NCBI GenBank assembly: GCA_965141735.1
Contig: CBCSOX010000071.1
Span: 1 to 11,826, forward strand
Origin: Massilioclostridium sp965141735
GTDB taxonomy: Bacteria; Bacillota; Clostridia; Oscillospirales; Ruminococcaceae
Direction of reading: 5' to 3'
Length of the DNA: 11,826 nucleotides
A program made the position numbers and the translations under genes. Shown here piece after piece: positions 1-6,291 of this stretch. The number at the start of each line of letters is the position of its first letter. Position 1 is the stretch's first letter. The notes below the pieces were generated by a model that worked only from the letters and a program-made list of their open reading frames with translations, ran no database searches and was not told where the DNA came from.

Positions 1-51
1 GCAGCTCTCCTCCTCGCAGGTTCTGCAATCGTCCTCAAAAAACGCAGATAA
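1..51 (+). CDS. C-terminal end of a wall-anchored surface protein (partial)
   Basis: The first 51 bases read as an open frame ending AALLLAGSAIVLKKRR followed by TAA. This is a hydrophobic stretch with a short positively charged tail, the last part of a Gram-positive sortase sorting signal. It closely resembles the tails of the two complete large proteins downstream (hydrophobic segment then RKRGAGQ or KKRNR). The sorting motif itself and all the functional domains lie before the window, so the enzyme or adhesin type cannot be known. An intrinsic terminator begins 34 bases after the stop, which supports this being a real gene end. It suggests a cluster of at least three anchored surface proteins on the same strand. 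The alternative is the last transmembrane helix of another membrane protein. Confidence 0.7.
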   Translation, partial: AALLLAGSAIVLKKRR

Positions 52-84
52 AACTCCATCGACGTTGACACGGGTCAAGTCCAG

Positions 85-116
85 AAAGATGCCAGCCATC
101 AGGCTGGCGTCTTTTT
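85..116 (+). terminator. Rho-independent terminator after the upstream surface protein
   Basis: GCCAGCC (91-97) pairs perfectly with GGCTGGC (102-108) around the loop ATCA. A-rich bases before the stem pair with the T-run CTTTTT (111-116). The position just after the partial gene fits its transcription end. Confidence 0.85.
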
Positions 117-124
117 GTGTCCTA

Positions 125-149
125 GACCCACACGTTAGACGTGTGGGTC
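125..149 (+). repeat. Left-end hairpin of the IS200-like element
   Basis: GACCCACACG (125-134) and CGTGTGGGTC (140-149) form a perfect 10-bp stem with loop TTAGA, extendable by one T-A pair. No T-run follows, so it is not a terminator. Its position upstream of the tnpA remnant fits the subterminal left-end hairpin recognised by TnpA in this family. Confidence 0.75.
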
Positions 150-259
150 GGTAAGAATTAGATAGCTGAACAGAAAAAAGGACAGAAAGAAGCTCCTTGT
201 GATAGGATAGAGAAGCGGTCTGCCAGCTGCACCAAAACTACCACAAGAAGGTTATTTTA

Positions 260-657
260 ATGAGTTTAAAAGGCAAAAACAGTTTATCGCATACCAAGTG
301 GATTTGCAAATATCACATGGTTTTGCTCCAAAATACCGCAGGAAAATTTTTTACAAAGAGAAGCGAGCAGCAATAGGGAAGATCCTGCGCCAGCTGTGCG
401 AATAAAAGGGTGTAAAAATTTTGGAAGCAGAAGTGTGACCGAGCCATATCCACATGCTGGTGGAGATACCGCCAAAGATTGCAGTGTCAAGGTTCATGGA
501 GTACTTGAATGAGATGAGCAGCACAATGCTGTGTGAACAATTCGGCGAACTGAAGGACGGATACAGGAACCGAGAATTCTGGTGCAAAGGGTACATGGTG
601 GGGAAGAACGAAAGCCGAATTGCGGAATACATAAAGAACCAGCTCGCGATGGGCTAG
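260..657 (+). pseudogene. tnpA: IS200-type transposase TnpA, broken by a frameshift and two stop codons
   Basis: From ATG 260 the frame reads MSLKGKNSLSHTKWICKYHM, a typical IS200 TnpA start. Near 320-324 one base appears to be missing. The following frame reads APKYRRKIFYKEKRAAIGKI and is then interrupted by TAA (403-405) and TGA (436-438). After these come the HUH motif HIH (445-453), MLVEIPPKIAVSRFMEYL, a segment ending FWCKGYMV then GKN, and EYIKNQL, which carries the expected catalytic tyrosine (codon 628-630). The stop is TAG 655-657. Between GYMV and GKN about three residues usual in the family seem to be absent, and the C-terminal part after NQL is missing or shortened. The intact family protein makes and rejoins single-strand ends through the tyrosine. 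This copy cannot give an active protein, although its HUH and tyrosine codons survive. Confidence 0.85.
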
Positions 658-763
658 GTCGTCCCGTTCATGGGCAATAAGGAACAGTCTTACGCAGCTG
701 GCAGACTGTATTATGCGTTCTACGCGTGGAGAAAAACAAAGGGCTATGCCCGCATAGGAAAAA

Positions 764-782
764 CCACCGGCTTGGCCGGTGG
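764..782 (+). repeat. Right-end hairpin of the IS200-like element
   Basis: CCACCGGC (764-771) pairs perfectly with GCCGGTGG (775-782) around the loop TTG. It lies about 100 bases after the tnpA remnant, where the right-end hairpin of IS200-type elements is expected. A T-rich stretch follows after about 20 bases, not immediately, so a terminator role is less likely. Confidence 0.7.
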
Positions 783-812
783 ATGTTTATTGTGCTGCTT
801 TTGTTTTTTCAA

Positions 813-1135
813 ACTCCCATTCAGGGAAAGGAAGTATCCACGCTGCAATGCGGCAGTCATGCAAAGCTGTTTTTAGATATTTGTAAAATGTTGTGGGGCG
901 ATGCGATCCATACAATTTGAGAGGCGCTCTTGTGTTTTTGATTCATCACTCGAAATCACGGGTTCCCCAAGTAAGCCACCTCATGCGTTTTTCGTTTATC
1001 TTCTTTTTTAGGGTACCCATTGGACCGTTCCGCGGAGAGGTGGATTCTCTGGAGGAAATGGTGTGCGGCAGCACGTTTACATCGCCAATTCGGGATAATA
1101 GCAATATTTTCATAAAAATAGAGCAATATATTGGA
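813..1135. other. Intergenic stretch between the IS remnant and the first promoter
   Basis: I see no convincing gene here. Short open frames on the plus strand lack a good ribosome binding site and have no recognisable motifs. The AT content rises from about 1085 onwards, leading into the promoter. The stretch may hold upstream control sequences, but no clear operator stands out. Confidence 0.5.
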
Positions 1136-1164
1136 TTGATTTTATAAAAAAAGCTAAGTAAAAT
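1136..1164 (+). promoter_or_regulatory. Probable sigma-A promoter of the GH106-like gene
   Basis: TTGATT (1136-1141) and TAAAAT (1159-1164) are separated by 17 bases. Transcription would start near 1171, giving a leader of about 45 nt before ATG 1215. The -10 context GTAAAATAAAAC closely resembles that of the promoter of the second large gene (GTAAAATGAAAC). The region is AT-rich, so a chance match is possible. Confidence 0.6.
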
Positions 1165-1200
1165 AAAACATGGAAAAGAGAAGAAGTTTATACTGATTAA

Positions 1201-1206
1201 AAGGAG
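1201..1206 (+). promoter_or_regulatory. Ribosome binding site that fixes the start at ATG 1215
   Basis: AAGGAG lies 8 bases before ATG 1215. An in-frame GTG at 1206 overlaps this site and cannot be its start. The ATG also begins directly with MKRMSRLL, a normal signal peptide start. Confidence 0.85.
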
Positions 1207-1214
1207 TGTGCGAG

Positions 1215-4200
1215 ATGAAAAGAATGTCCAGGCTGTTGAGTCTGCTGTTGGCCGGACTGATGTGCGTGCAGATGACGGGGGTTGTCACGCAGGCACAGTC
1301 AGCCCCATCCGATCCTCTCTACCAAGAATTCCAGACCCCAGCGGATGACACCAAGCCCCGCCCGCTGTGGTTCTGGAACCGGGAGGTTGAGGACATGACC
1401 ACAGAGCAGGTGCGGGAAATTGTGCGGGAATCCTATCTTCAGAGCGGGTACAATGGATTTGGCATCCTGCCGCAGTGGCAGGGGGAATACCTGTCGGATG
1501 AGTATTTTGAGCTCTACGAAGCAGCGCTCGATGAGGGGAGCAAATACGGCATGCATTTTTCCCTCTACGACGAAAACGGATTTCCGAGCTACAATGCCGG
1601 CGGCCTGCTCGAGGAGTACTATCCCGACCTGACCACCAAACGGCTCGACAAGTTTGAGCAGGACGGCGCGGATGGGGAGACCGTGCGGGTTGAACTCCCG
1701 GAAGGCAAGTTTATGGGAGCGGTTGCGATGAACACCAACACCATGGAACGGATCGAAATCGATGAGAGCAACGTCACGATCGTTCCGCCCAAGCCATACG
1801 ATCCTTCCAAAGAACCGATCGGCGTTTCCGCCTCCACCACCTACTCGGTGTCCCCCGGATACGGCCCGGAAATGGCGGTGGACGGGAACCTGGCCACCCG
1901 CTGGAATTCCGAATCCTTTTCGGGCGGCAACCAATACCTGCAAATCCGTTTTACTCAGCCCACGACATTCGATTCCGTCCGGATTTATGAGGATAAAGAT
2001 CCCCAGCTGCACCGCACCGCGAAATATGCGGTCCAGTACTGGAATTATGAAACCGGAAGTTGGGCGGAGCTTGCGAGCGGCAAAAAGATCACCGACGCGG
2101 GGGTGGAGCACAGCTTTGCACCGGTGACCTCCGACCTGGTGCGGCTGCACATCAAACAGCTCAACGGGGACAGCGCCTCGATCAGCGAGTTCCAGATTTT
2201 CAGCGGGGACCAGCAGCTTGAGGTTCCGCAGGCTCCCGAAGTGATCGAACCGGGCTACTACGCTTCGAGCATCTACAATCCGGACTACGCTGCGGACAAG
2301 GCGTTTGACGGCGACCGGACCACTCGCTGGAATGCGGGCGACGGGGTAAAATGCCCCCACTGGCTCGAGCTGTCGTTCGGCAGCGGGCGCACCGTGGATT
2401 CGGTCACCCTCTACGAGCACCTCAACCGCATCACCGGCTACCAGATTCAGTACTACAAAGACGGGGAGTGGCTCCCCTGCGCGTCGGGCACCTCAATCGG
2501 GGAGGATGGGGCGACCCTTCGCTTTGATCCAGTACAAACCGAGCGGCTGCGTCTCTACATCACTTCCACCAGCGATTACAACCCGACCATCTGGGAGTTT
2601 GAGGCGTATGGAAACGGCGAGCGCCTCGTTCCGGACGAAATCCAGGAGCAGCCCTATGACGGCTCCTACCTCGAATACCAGGTGCCGGAGGGCAACTGGA
2701 AAGTCATGGCGTTTCTGTGCGTCAAGGACGGCAACAACGGCATGGACTACCTCGACCCCGCGTCGGTGCGCGCCTTTATCGATATCACCTATGAGACCTA
2801 TTACAAACGTCTGCGCAAATACTTTGACAATGGCACCATCAACATGGCGTTTTTCGACGAGCCCTCCTTCTGGCCGGCGGGCGGCAGAACCCCCTACGGC
2901 GCCCAGGGCGCCCGGTTCTGGACCCCGGCATTTAATGAAGAGTACGAGAAAATTTTTGACGGGCAGAGCCCTGTCCTCGACTATCCCGCACTGTTCTACG
3001 ACATCGGAGAGGACACCGACCAGGCCCGCGACCGGATGCAGTACGTCCGCACCGAGCTGTTTGCAAACAACTACATCGGCCAGATCAATGACTGGTGCAC
3101 CGACCACGGACTCAAGCTCACCGGGCACATGCTCTTTGAGGAGTGGACCAATCCCGTCGGCCTGCACGGGGACCTGATGAAGGTGTTCCAAAACCAGGCG
3201 GTTCCCGGCGTGGACATCATCGACTATTTCGGCAAGTCGCAGGAGTCCTACAAAATCGTCTCCTCTTCGGCCAACAACTGGGACAAGGGTCAAGTCATGT
3301 CGGAATCCTTCGGCGTGTTCCGGGGCACCGACAGCAGGGACTTTTACCGCAGCGCGCTCGACCAGTACACCAAGGGCATCAACATGATCATTCCGCACGC
3401 GGTGTGGTACGACGACGATCCTGCTTATGTCACCTATGTGCCCGAGCTCTCCTACCGCAATCCGCAGTTTAAAGACGACCTCGCCGCTATGTCGGATTAC
3501 TTTGGGCGCAGCGGGCAGCTGCTCCAGAACGGCCGGCACGTCGCCGACATCGCAATGCTTTACCCAATCGATTACCTCGAGACGAGTTTCCTCTTTAACG
3601 GACAGGAAAACAAGCCGGCGGATGCCGATTACATGCGGGTGGGCGAAACCCTTTCGCTCAGCGCCCGCCGGGATTTCACCTACCTGCACCCCGACATCAT
3701 CGACGAGCGCTGCACTGTGGAGGGGAATACGCTCAGACTCAACAACACAGTAAACTACGAGCAGTACAAGGTGTTTGTCCTGCCGGGCACCCAGGTCATC
3801 AGCCTGAGCAACCTCGAAAAGATCAAGGCGTTTTACGACGGCGGCGGCAAGGTGATCGCCACCACCCAGCTCCCGACCCGTGCGACCACCGCAGGGGACA
3901 ACGACAAGGTGAGTTCTATCATTCGGGAGATGTTCGGCGTTGACCCGACGACTGGAGAAGCGGTTGAAGCGCAGGCAGGGGAGTTCACAAAGAACACCAA
4001 CCCATCGGGCGGAGCTGCTTACTTCATTAAAACCGGGTTTGAAACCAAGTTGGAGGCAGCTCTCGACGACGCCCTTCCCATCTATGACGTGGAGCTTCAA
4101 GGGGTTCCCGCTTTGTCGGGCGGAAACTTCAGCTACATCCACAAGGTTAAGGACAACCGCAACCTCTACTTCTTTGCAAACTCGAGCGATACAGAGATCA

Positions 4201-5183
4201 GCGCCACGGCCGCGATCCGGGGAGAACTCCGTCAGCCCATGCTGTGGAACCCGGAAACCGGAGAAAAGACAAAGGCCTCATACACTGTTACAGAACAGGA
4301 TGGGGAAAAAGTGACCTTAGTCGACCTTTCCCTCTCCGCTATTGAGGGTGTGTTTGTGGTGGAAGAACCCTCCTCCGAACCCTCAGTGCCGGTGGAGACC
4401 GACAAGACAATCCTCAAAAAAGTGTACGACTACGCGACCGAAGCGAAAGCGGGAAGCGAGTACGCAGGAGCAATCGGAAGCGTGAAGGCGAGCTTTGACG
4501 CAGCCTATGCAGAAGCGGGCCGTGTGTACGAGGACGAAACAGCGAGCCAGGAGCAAGTGGACAGCGCATGGATGAACCTGATGAAGGAAATCCACAAGCT
4601 TGGCTTCCAGGCAGGGGATAAGAAGCAGCTGGAGCTGCTGCTGTTCGAAGCGGACAAGATCGACCTGAGCAAATACGTAGAAGCAGGGCAGGCGGAATTC
4701 ACCGCAGCGGTGGAAAAAGCAGAGAACTGCTACAACGATGCGGATGCGCTGCAGGGCGACGTGGAAGAAGCGGTGGAAGCGCTGCTTGAAGCAATGCTGA
4801 ACCTGCGCTTTAAAGCGGACAAGAGCCTATTGATTCAGCTGACAGAAGCGGCGCAACAGATTGATCTGAGCGCCTACACCCCCGAATGTGTGAAGCGCTT
4901 TGAAGCGGCACTTGCGCATGCAAAAGCAACGCTTGACAACGAGGCGCTTTCCCGAGACGACCAGGCGGTTGTTAACCAAGCGTTTGATGACCTTCAAAAG
5001 GCAATAGAGGGTCTGACACAGGCAGACGGAACCTCCTCCTTTGCGGTCAACGGGGACGGAACCCTCAGTACGGCGACAAACTCCGCTCAAACCGGAGATA
5101 CCGCACCCATTGCACTGGCATCTGTCCTGCTGCTTGCAGGAGCTGCGGTTGCCCTTTGCAGAAAAAGGGGCGCAGGACAATAG
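1215..5183 (+). CDS. Secreted, wall-anchored GH106-like glycoside hydrolase with two inserted discoidin-type domains
   Basis: The 1322-residue protein starts with a signal peptide (about residues 1-27, cleavage near TQA|Q). The catalytic part opens with RPLWFWN (49-55) and YDENGFPSYNAGG (118-130), a pattern I associate with GH106-like (alpha-L-rhamnosidase, Glyco_hydro_106) proteins. Two F5/8 type C (discoidin, CBM32-like) domains sit at about 202-329 and 343-464, inside the catalytic unit. The barrel then resumes with VPEGNWKVMAFL, FFDEPSFW (acidic D548, E549), HMLFEEW (E642, E643) and MSESFG (E697). Which acids are catalytic cannot be fixed from this sequence alone. A class I GATase-like fold (about 776-909) and a beta-sandwich (about 916-1050) follow. 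Three FIVAR-type helical repeats (starting about 1063, 1135 and 1202) form a likely stalk. The sorting signal SAQTGD (T1293), a hydrophobic segment and RKRGAGQ end the protein. The likely role is cutting rhamnose or a related sugar from glycans at the cell surface. The hydrolase call is firm; the exact specificity is inferred. Confidence 0.85.
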   Translation: MKRMSRLLSLLLAGLMCVQMTGVVTQAQSAPSDPLYQEFQTPADDTKPRPLWFWNREVEDMTTEQVREIVRESYLQSGYNGFGILPQWQGEYLSDEYFELYEAALDEGSKYGMHFSLYDENGFPSYNAGGLLEEYYPDLTTKRLDKFEQDGADGETVRVELPEGKFMGAVAMNTNTMERIEIDESNVTIVPPKPYDPSKEPIGVSASTTYSVSPGYGPEMAVDGNLATRWNSESFSGGNQYLQIRFTQPTTFDSVRIYEDKDPQLHRTAKYAVQYWNYETGSWAELASGKKITDAGVEHSFAPVTSDLVRLHIKQLNGDSASISEFQIFSGDQQLEVPQAPEVIEPGYYASSIYNPDYAADKAFDGDRTTRWNAGDGVKCPHWLELSFGSGRTVDSVTLYEHLNRITGYQIQYYKDGEWLPCASGTSIGEDGATLRFDPVQTERLRLYITSTSDYNPTIWEFEAYGNGERLVPDEIQEQPYDGSYLEYQVPEGNWKVMAFLCVKDGNNGMDYLDPASVRAFIDITYETYYKRLRKYFDNGTINMAFFDEPSFWPAGGRTPYGAQGARFWTPAFNEEYEKIFDGQSPVLDYPALFYDIGEDTDQARDRMQYVRTELFANNYIGQINDWCTDHGLKLTGHMLFEEWTNPVGLHGDLMKVFQNQAVPGVDIIDYFGKSQESYKIVSSSANNWDKGQVMSESFGVFRGTDSRDFYRSALDQYTKGINMIIPHAVWYDDDPAYVTYVPELSYRNPQFKDDLAAMSDYFGRSGQLLQNGRHVADIAMLYPIDYLETSFLFNGQENKPADADYMRVGETLSLSARRDFTYLHPDIIDERCTVEGNTLRLNNTVNYEQYKVFVLPGTQVISLSNLEKIKAFYDGGGKVIATTQLPTRATTAGDNDKVSSIIREMFGVDPTTGEAVEAQAGEFTKNTNPSGGAAYFIKTGFETKLEAALDDALPIYDVELQGVPALSGGNFSYIHKVKDNRNLYFFANSSDTEISATAAIRGELRQPMLWNPETGEKTKASYTVTEQDGEKVTLVDLSLSAIEGVFVVEEPSSEPSVPVETDKTILKKVYDYATEAKAGSEYAGAIGSVKASFDAAYAEAGRVYEDETASQEQVDSAWMNLMKEIHKLGFQAGDKKQLELLLFEADKIDLSKYVEAGQAEFTAAVEKAENCYNDADALQGDVEEAVEALLEAMLNLRFKADKSLLIQLTEAAQQIDLSAYTPECVKRFEAALAHAKATLDNEALSRDDQAVVNQAFDDLQKAIEGLTQADGTSSFAVNGDGTLSTATNSAQTGDTAPIALASVLLLAGAAVALCRKRGAGQ
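4386..4826 (+). repeat. FIVAR-stalk DNA block, copy 1 (matches 10876-11316)
   Basis: This block encodes the first two FIVAR-type modules of the GH106-like protein. It aligns without gaps to 10876-11316 at a constant offset of 6490 bases. I count five differences, at 4397, 4401, 4403, 4418 and 4811. Positions 4419-4810 (392 bases) are identical to 10909-11300. The similarity ends sharply on both sides. Confidence 0.95.
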
Positions 5184-5191
5184 TAGATCGG

Positions 5192-5230
5192 AAGACACCG
5201 TGCGGGTAATGAAGCCGGCACGGTGTTTTC
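5192..5230 (+). terminator. Rho-independent terminator of the GH106-like gene
   Basis: ACACCGTGC (5195-5203) pairs perfectly with GCACGGTGT (5218-5226), followed by TTT. It begins 12 bases after the TAG stop (itself followed by a second TAG), so this gene is probably transcribed alone. Confidence 0.8.
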
Positions 5231-6031
5231 TTATGCGCTTAAGGTTGATCAAACCTGCCGATGGCAGAGAGAAAGGCTTGGCGAAGGAAAAGAAGCTTTC
5301 GCAACGCAAAAGCAAAAGAGAGGGCAATCTGAATCTTGATCAGTTCGTGTGGCAAGCGCGTGTGATCCGGCTACAGGTTGCCGCGGGTGTGGTGCTGTAA
5401 TTCTATTCGGCGCCGCTTGAGAAGCAAAACGGTCCTTCCAGGGGCTGGGCAAATTATCCGTTCACGGATGACTTGGATTGTCGTATTCTGGATACACCTC
5501 CCTCTGTTTTATTTGAGAGATAAAAAGTTTCACAAAGGTCTTCCCGGAGGAAAAAACTGATTTAGCACAACAAAAGTGAGATTAAATAGATATCTGTTTA
5601 AATGAGGACGGATAGAACCCGCTTGGTTGCGCCTCTTGACAGCTGCATTTCGGGAGAATGTATGTCCTCTATTGCCTTTTGGTCATGATTTCGCATTCGC
5701 GGTGGAACATCAAGGATCTTATGATGTTCACCAGCTGACAAATCAAGAATTGGATCTATTAGAGTTTGGGGAATTGGGTGACAGCCGTCATACTTTTCAT
5801 CGCCAAAAGGAAGGACTGAGGGGCGATGGACAAATCAGAATACCGAATGGGAACCGATCTTCAGGGGATTGAAGTGCTTCTCTTTTTAACACCCCAGTTT
5901 GTACTAGAAGTTTTCGCCGAAAATATACTGTAGTAAGAATTGGTTTTTCAACCAAAAAACGAAAAAAAGCAACTCGTTTGGCTGATTGCATGAAAGTTTC
6001 TCTTTTTACACAAGATTTTTGTTTTTTTCCA
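5231..6031. other. Long gene-poor intergenic region
   Basis: About 800 bases carry no gene I can support. Open frames on either strand (for example plus 5627-5872) have no recognisable motifs and no good ribosome binding site. The composition is mixed: about 5240-5460 is fairly GC-rich, later parts are AT-rich. It contains two small inverted repeats (5911-5923 and 5940-5955). It could be eroded coding sequence or extended upstream control DNA for the GH78 gene. Confidence 0.5.
5911..5923. repeat. Small perfect inverted repeat, possible operator
   Basis: TTTTCG, one central C, then CGAAAA form a perfect dyad about 110 bases upstream of the GH78-gene -35 box. Its symmetry around a CG-rich centre is like a regulator site, but it is short and the regulator is unknown. 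A second repeat, TTGGTT-TTTC-AACCAA, lies at 5940-5955. Confidence 0.3.
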
Positions 6032-6060
6032 TTGACACGATGAAAATTTGTAGGTAAAAT
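6032..6060 (+). promoter_or_regulatory. Strong sigma-A promoter of the GH78 gene
   Basis: A consensus -35 box TTGACA (6032-6037), a 17-base spacer and TAAAAT (6055-6060) make this the best promoter in the window. A start near 6067 implies an untranslated leader of about 225 nt before ATG 6292. Confidence 0.8.
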
Positions 6061-6139
6061 GAAACTGTTCAAGGCAATCATCAAAAATCAGGATTATTGG
6101 GATTTTTGTTTGATCTACTTTGGACAGGTTGCCTGTTGA

Positions 6140-6161
6140 AAACACAAGTCACATTGTGTTT
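6140..6161 (+). repeat. Perfect inverted repeat in the GH78-gene leader
   Basis: AAACACAA (6140-6147) and TTGTGTTT (6154-6161) are perfect inverted copies separated by six bases. The repeat could act as a downstream operator on DNA or as a hairpin in the leader RNA. It lies about 75 bases after the predicted transcription start. Confidence 0.5.
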
Positions 6162-6170
6162 GAATAAGAA

Positions 6171-6177
6171 AAGGAGG
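6171..6177 (+). promoter_or_regulatory. Orphan Shine-Dalgarno-like tract in the leader
   Basis: AAGGAGG, continuing as GGAGGG, is the strongest ribosome binding sequence in the window but lies 114 bases before the GH78 start. TTG at 6192 would open a 23-codon frame ending at TAG 6261-6263, with seven arginines. TTG at 6187 would open only two codons. It may drive a leader peptide or simply be a purine tract. Confidence 0.35.
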
Positions 6178-6196
6178 GGAGGGCAATTGAGTTGAC

Positions 6197-6235
6197 CGCA
6201 CGCTGGCGGCGGCCGGACCGGCCAAGCCTTGTGCG
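6197..6235 (+). promoter_or_regulatory. GC-rich hairpin in the GH78-gene leader
   Basis: CGCAC (6197-6201) pairs with GTGCG (6231-6235), GGC (6205-6207) with GCC (6226-6228), and GGCCG (6211-6215) with CGGCC (6219-6223) around loop GAC. The result is one long interrupted hairpin. No T-run follows, so it is not a terminator. It does not match a riboswitch class that I recognise. Confidence 0.5.
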
Positions 6236-6272
6236 CGCAGCTAGTTCAAGAGACAGAGGATAGTACACAGAC

Positions 6273-6281
6273 AAAGGGGGA
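6273..6281 (+). promoter_or_regulatory. Ribosome binding site of the GH78 gene
   Basis: AAAGGGGGA lies 10 to 11 bases before ATG 6292. It is slightly off consensus and at a rather long distance, but no better start is nearby. The ATG opens a clear signal peptide. Confidence 0.7.
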
Positions 6282-6291
6282 CTTTTAAAAC

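Larger units (their letters stand above)
121..812 (+). mobile_element. Decayed IS200/IS605-type insertion sequence (IS200-like, tnpA only)
   Basis: A segment of about 690 bases is bounded by a perfect hairpin at each side (125-149 and 764-782). It encloses a broken gene clearly related to the Y1 HUH transposase TnpA of IS200. The size, the subterminal hairpins instead of terminal inverted repeats, and the lack of an obvious target duplication match the IS200/IS605 family, which moves as single-stranded DNA. No tnpB gene is present. Exact ends are uncertain. TCAA at 809-812 is a candidate right cleavage tetranucleotide by analogy with IS608, and the left end is placed only approximately just before the hairpin. 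The element separates the upstream terminator from the promoter of the first large hydrolase gene. Confidence 0.8.

Noticed and set aside
125..149. Left IS hairpin as a terminator or CRISPR-like repeat
   Set aside because: No T-run follows and there is no repeat-spacer series; the neighbouring tnpA remnant explains it better.
1206..1208. GTG as start of the GH106-like gene
   Set aside because: It overlaps the AAGGAG ribosome binding site; ATG 1215 has the right spacing and gives a normal signal peptide.
1263..1265. Cysteine in the signal peptide of the GH106-like protein (residue 17), possible lipoprotein site
   Set aside because: The preceding residues GLM do not fit a lipobox, and the protein has a C-terminal sorting signal. 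The same applies to C19 of the GH78 protein, preceded by LAV.
2493..4142. A 549-codon open frame on the minus strand inside the GH106-like gene, with another at 1299-2420
   Set aside because: Both are opposite conserved hydrolase domains, with no recognisable domains of their own, so they are shadows.
5234..5256. Near-palindrome GGTTGATCAAACC as a regulator site
   Set aside because: It is one base short of symmetric, lies just after the terminator of the first gene and about 800 bases from the next promoter.
5627..5872. An 81-codon plus-strand open frame in the long gap
   Set aside because: No ribosome binding site at its start, no recognisable motifs and no similarity that I can name.
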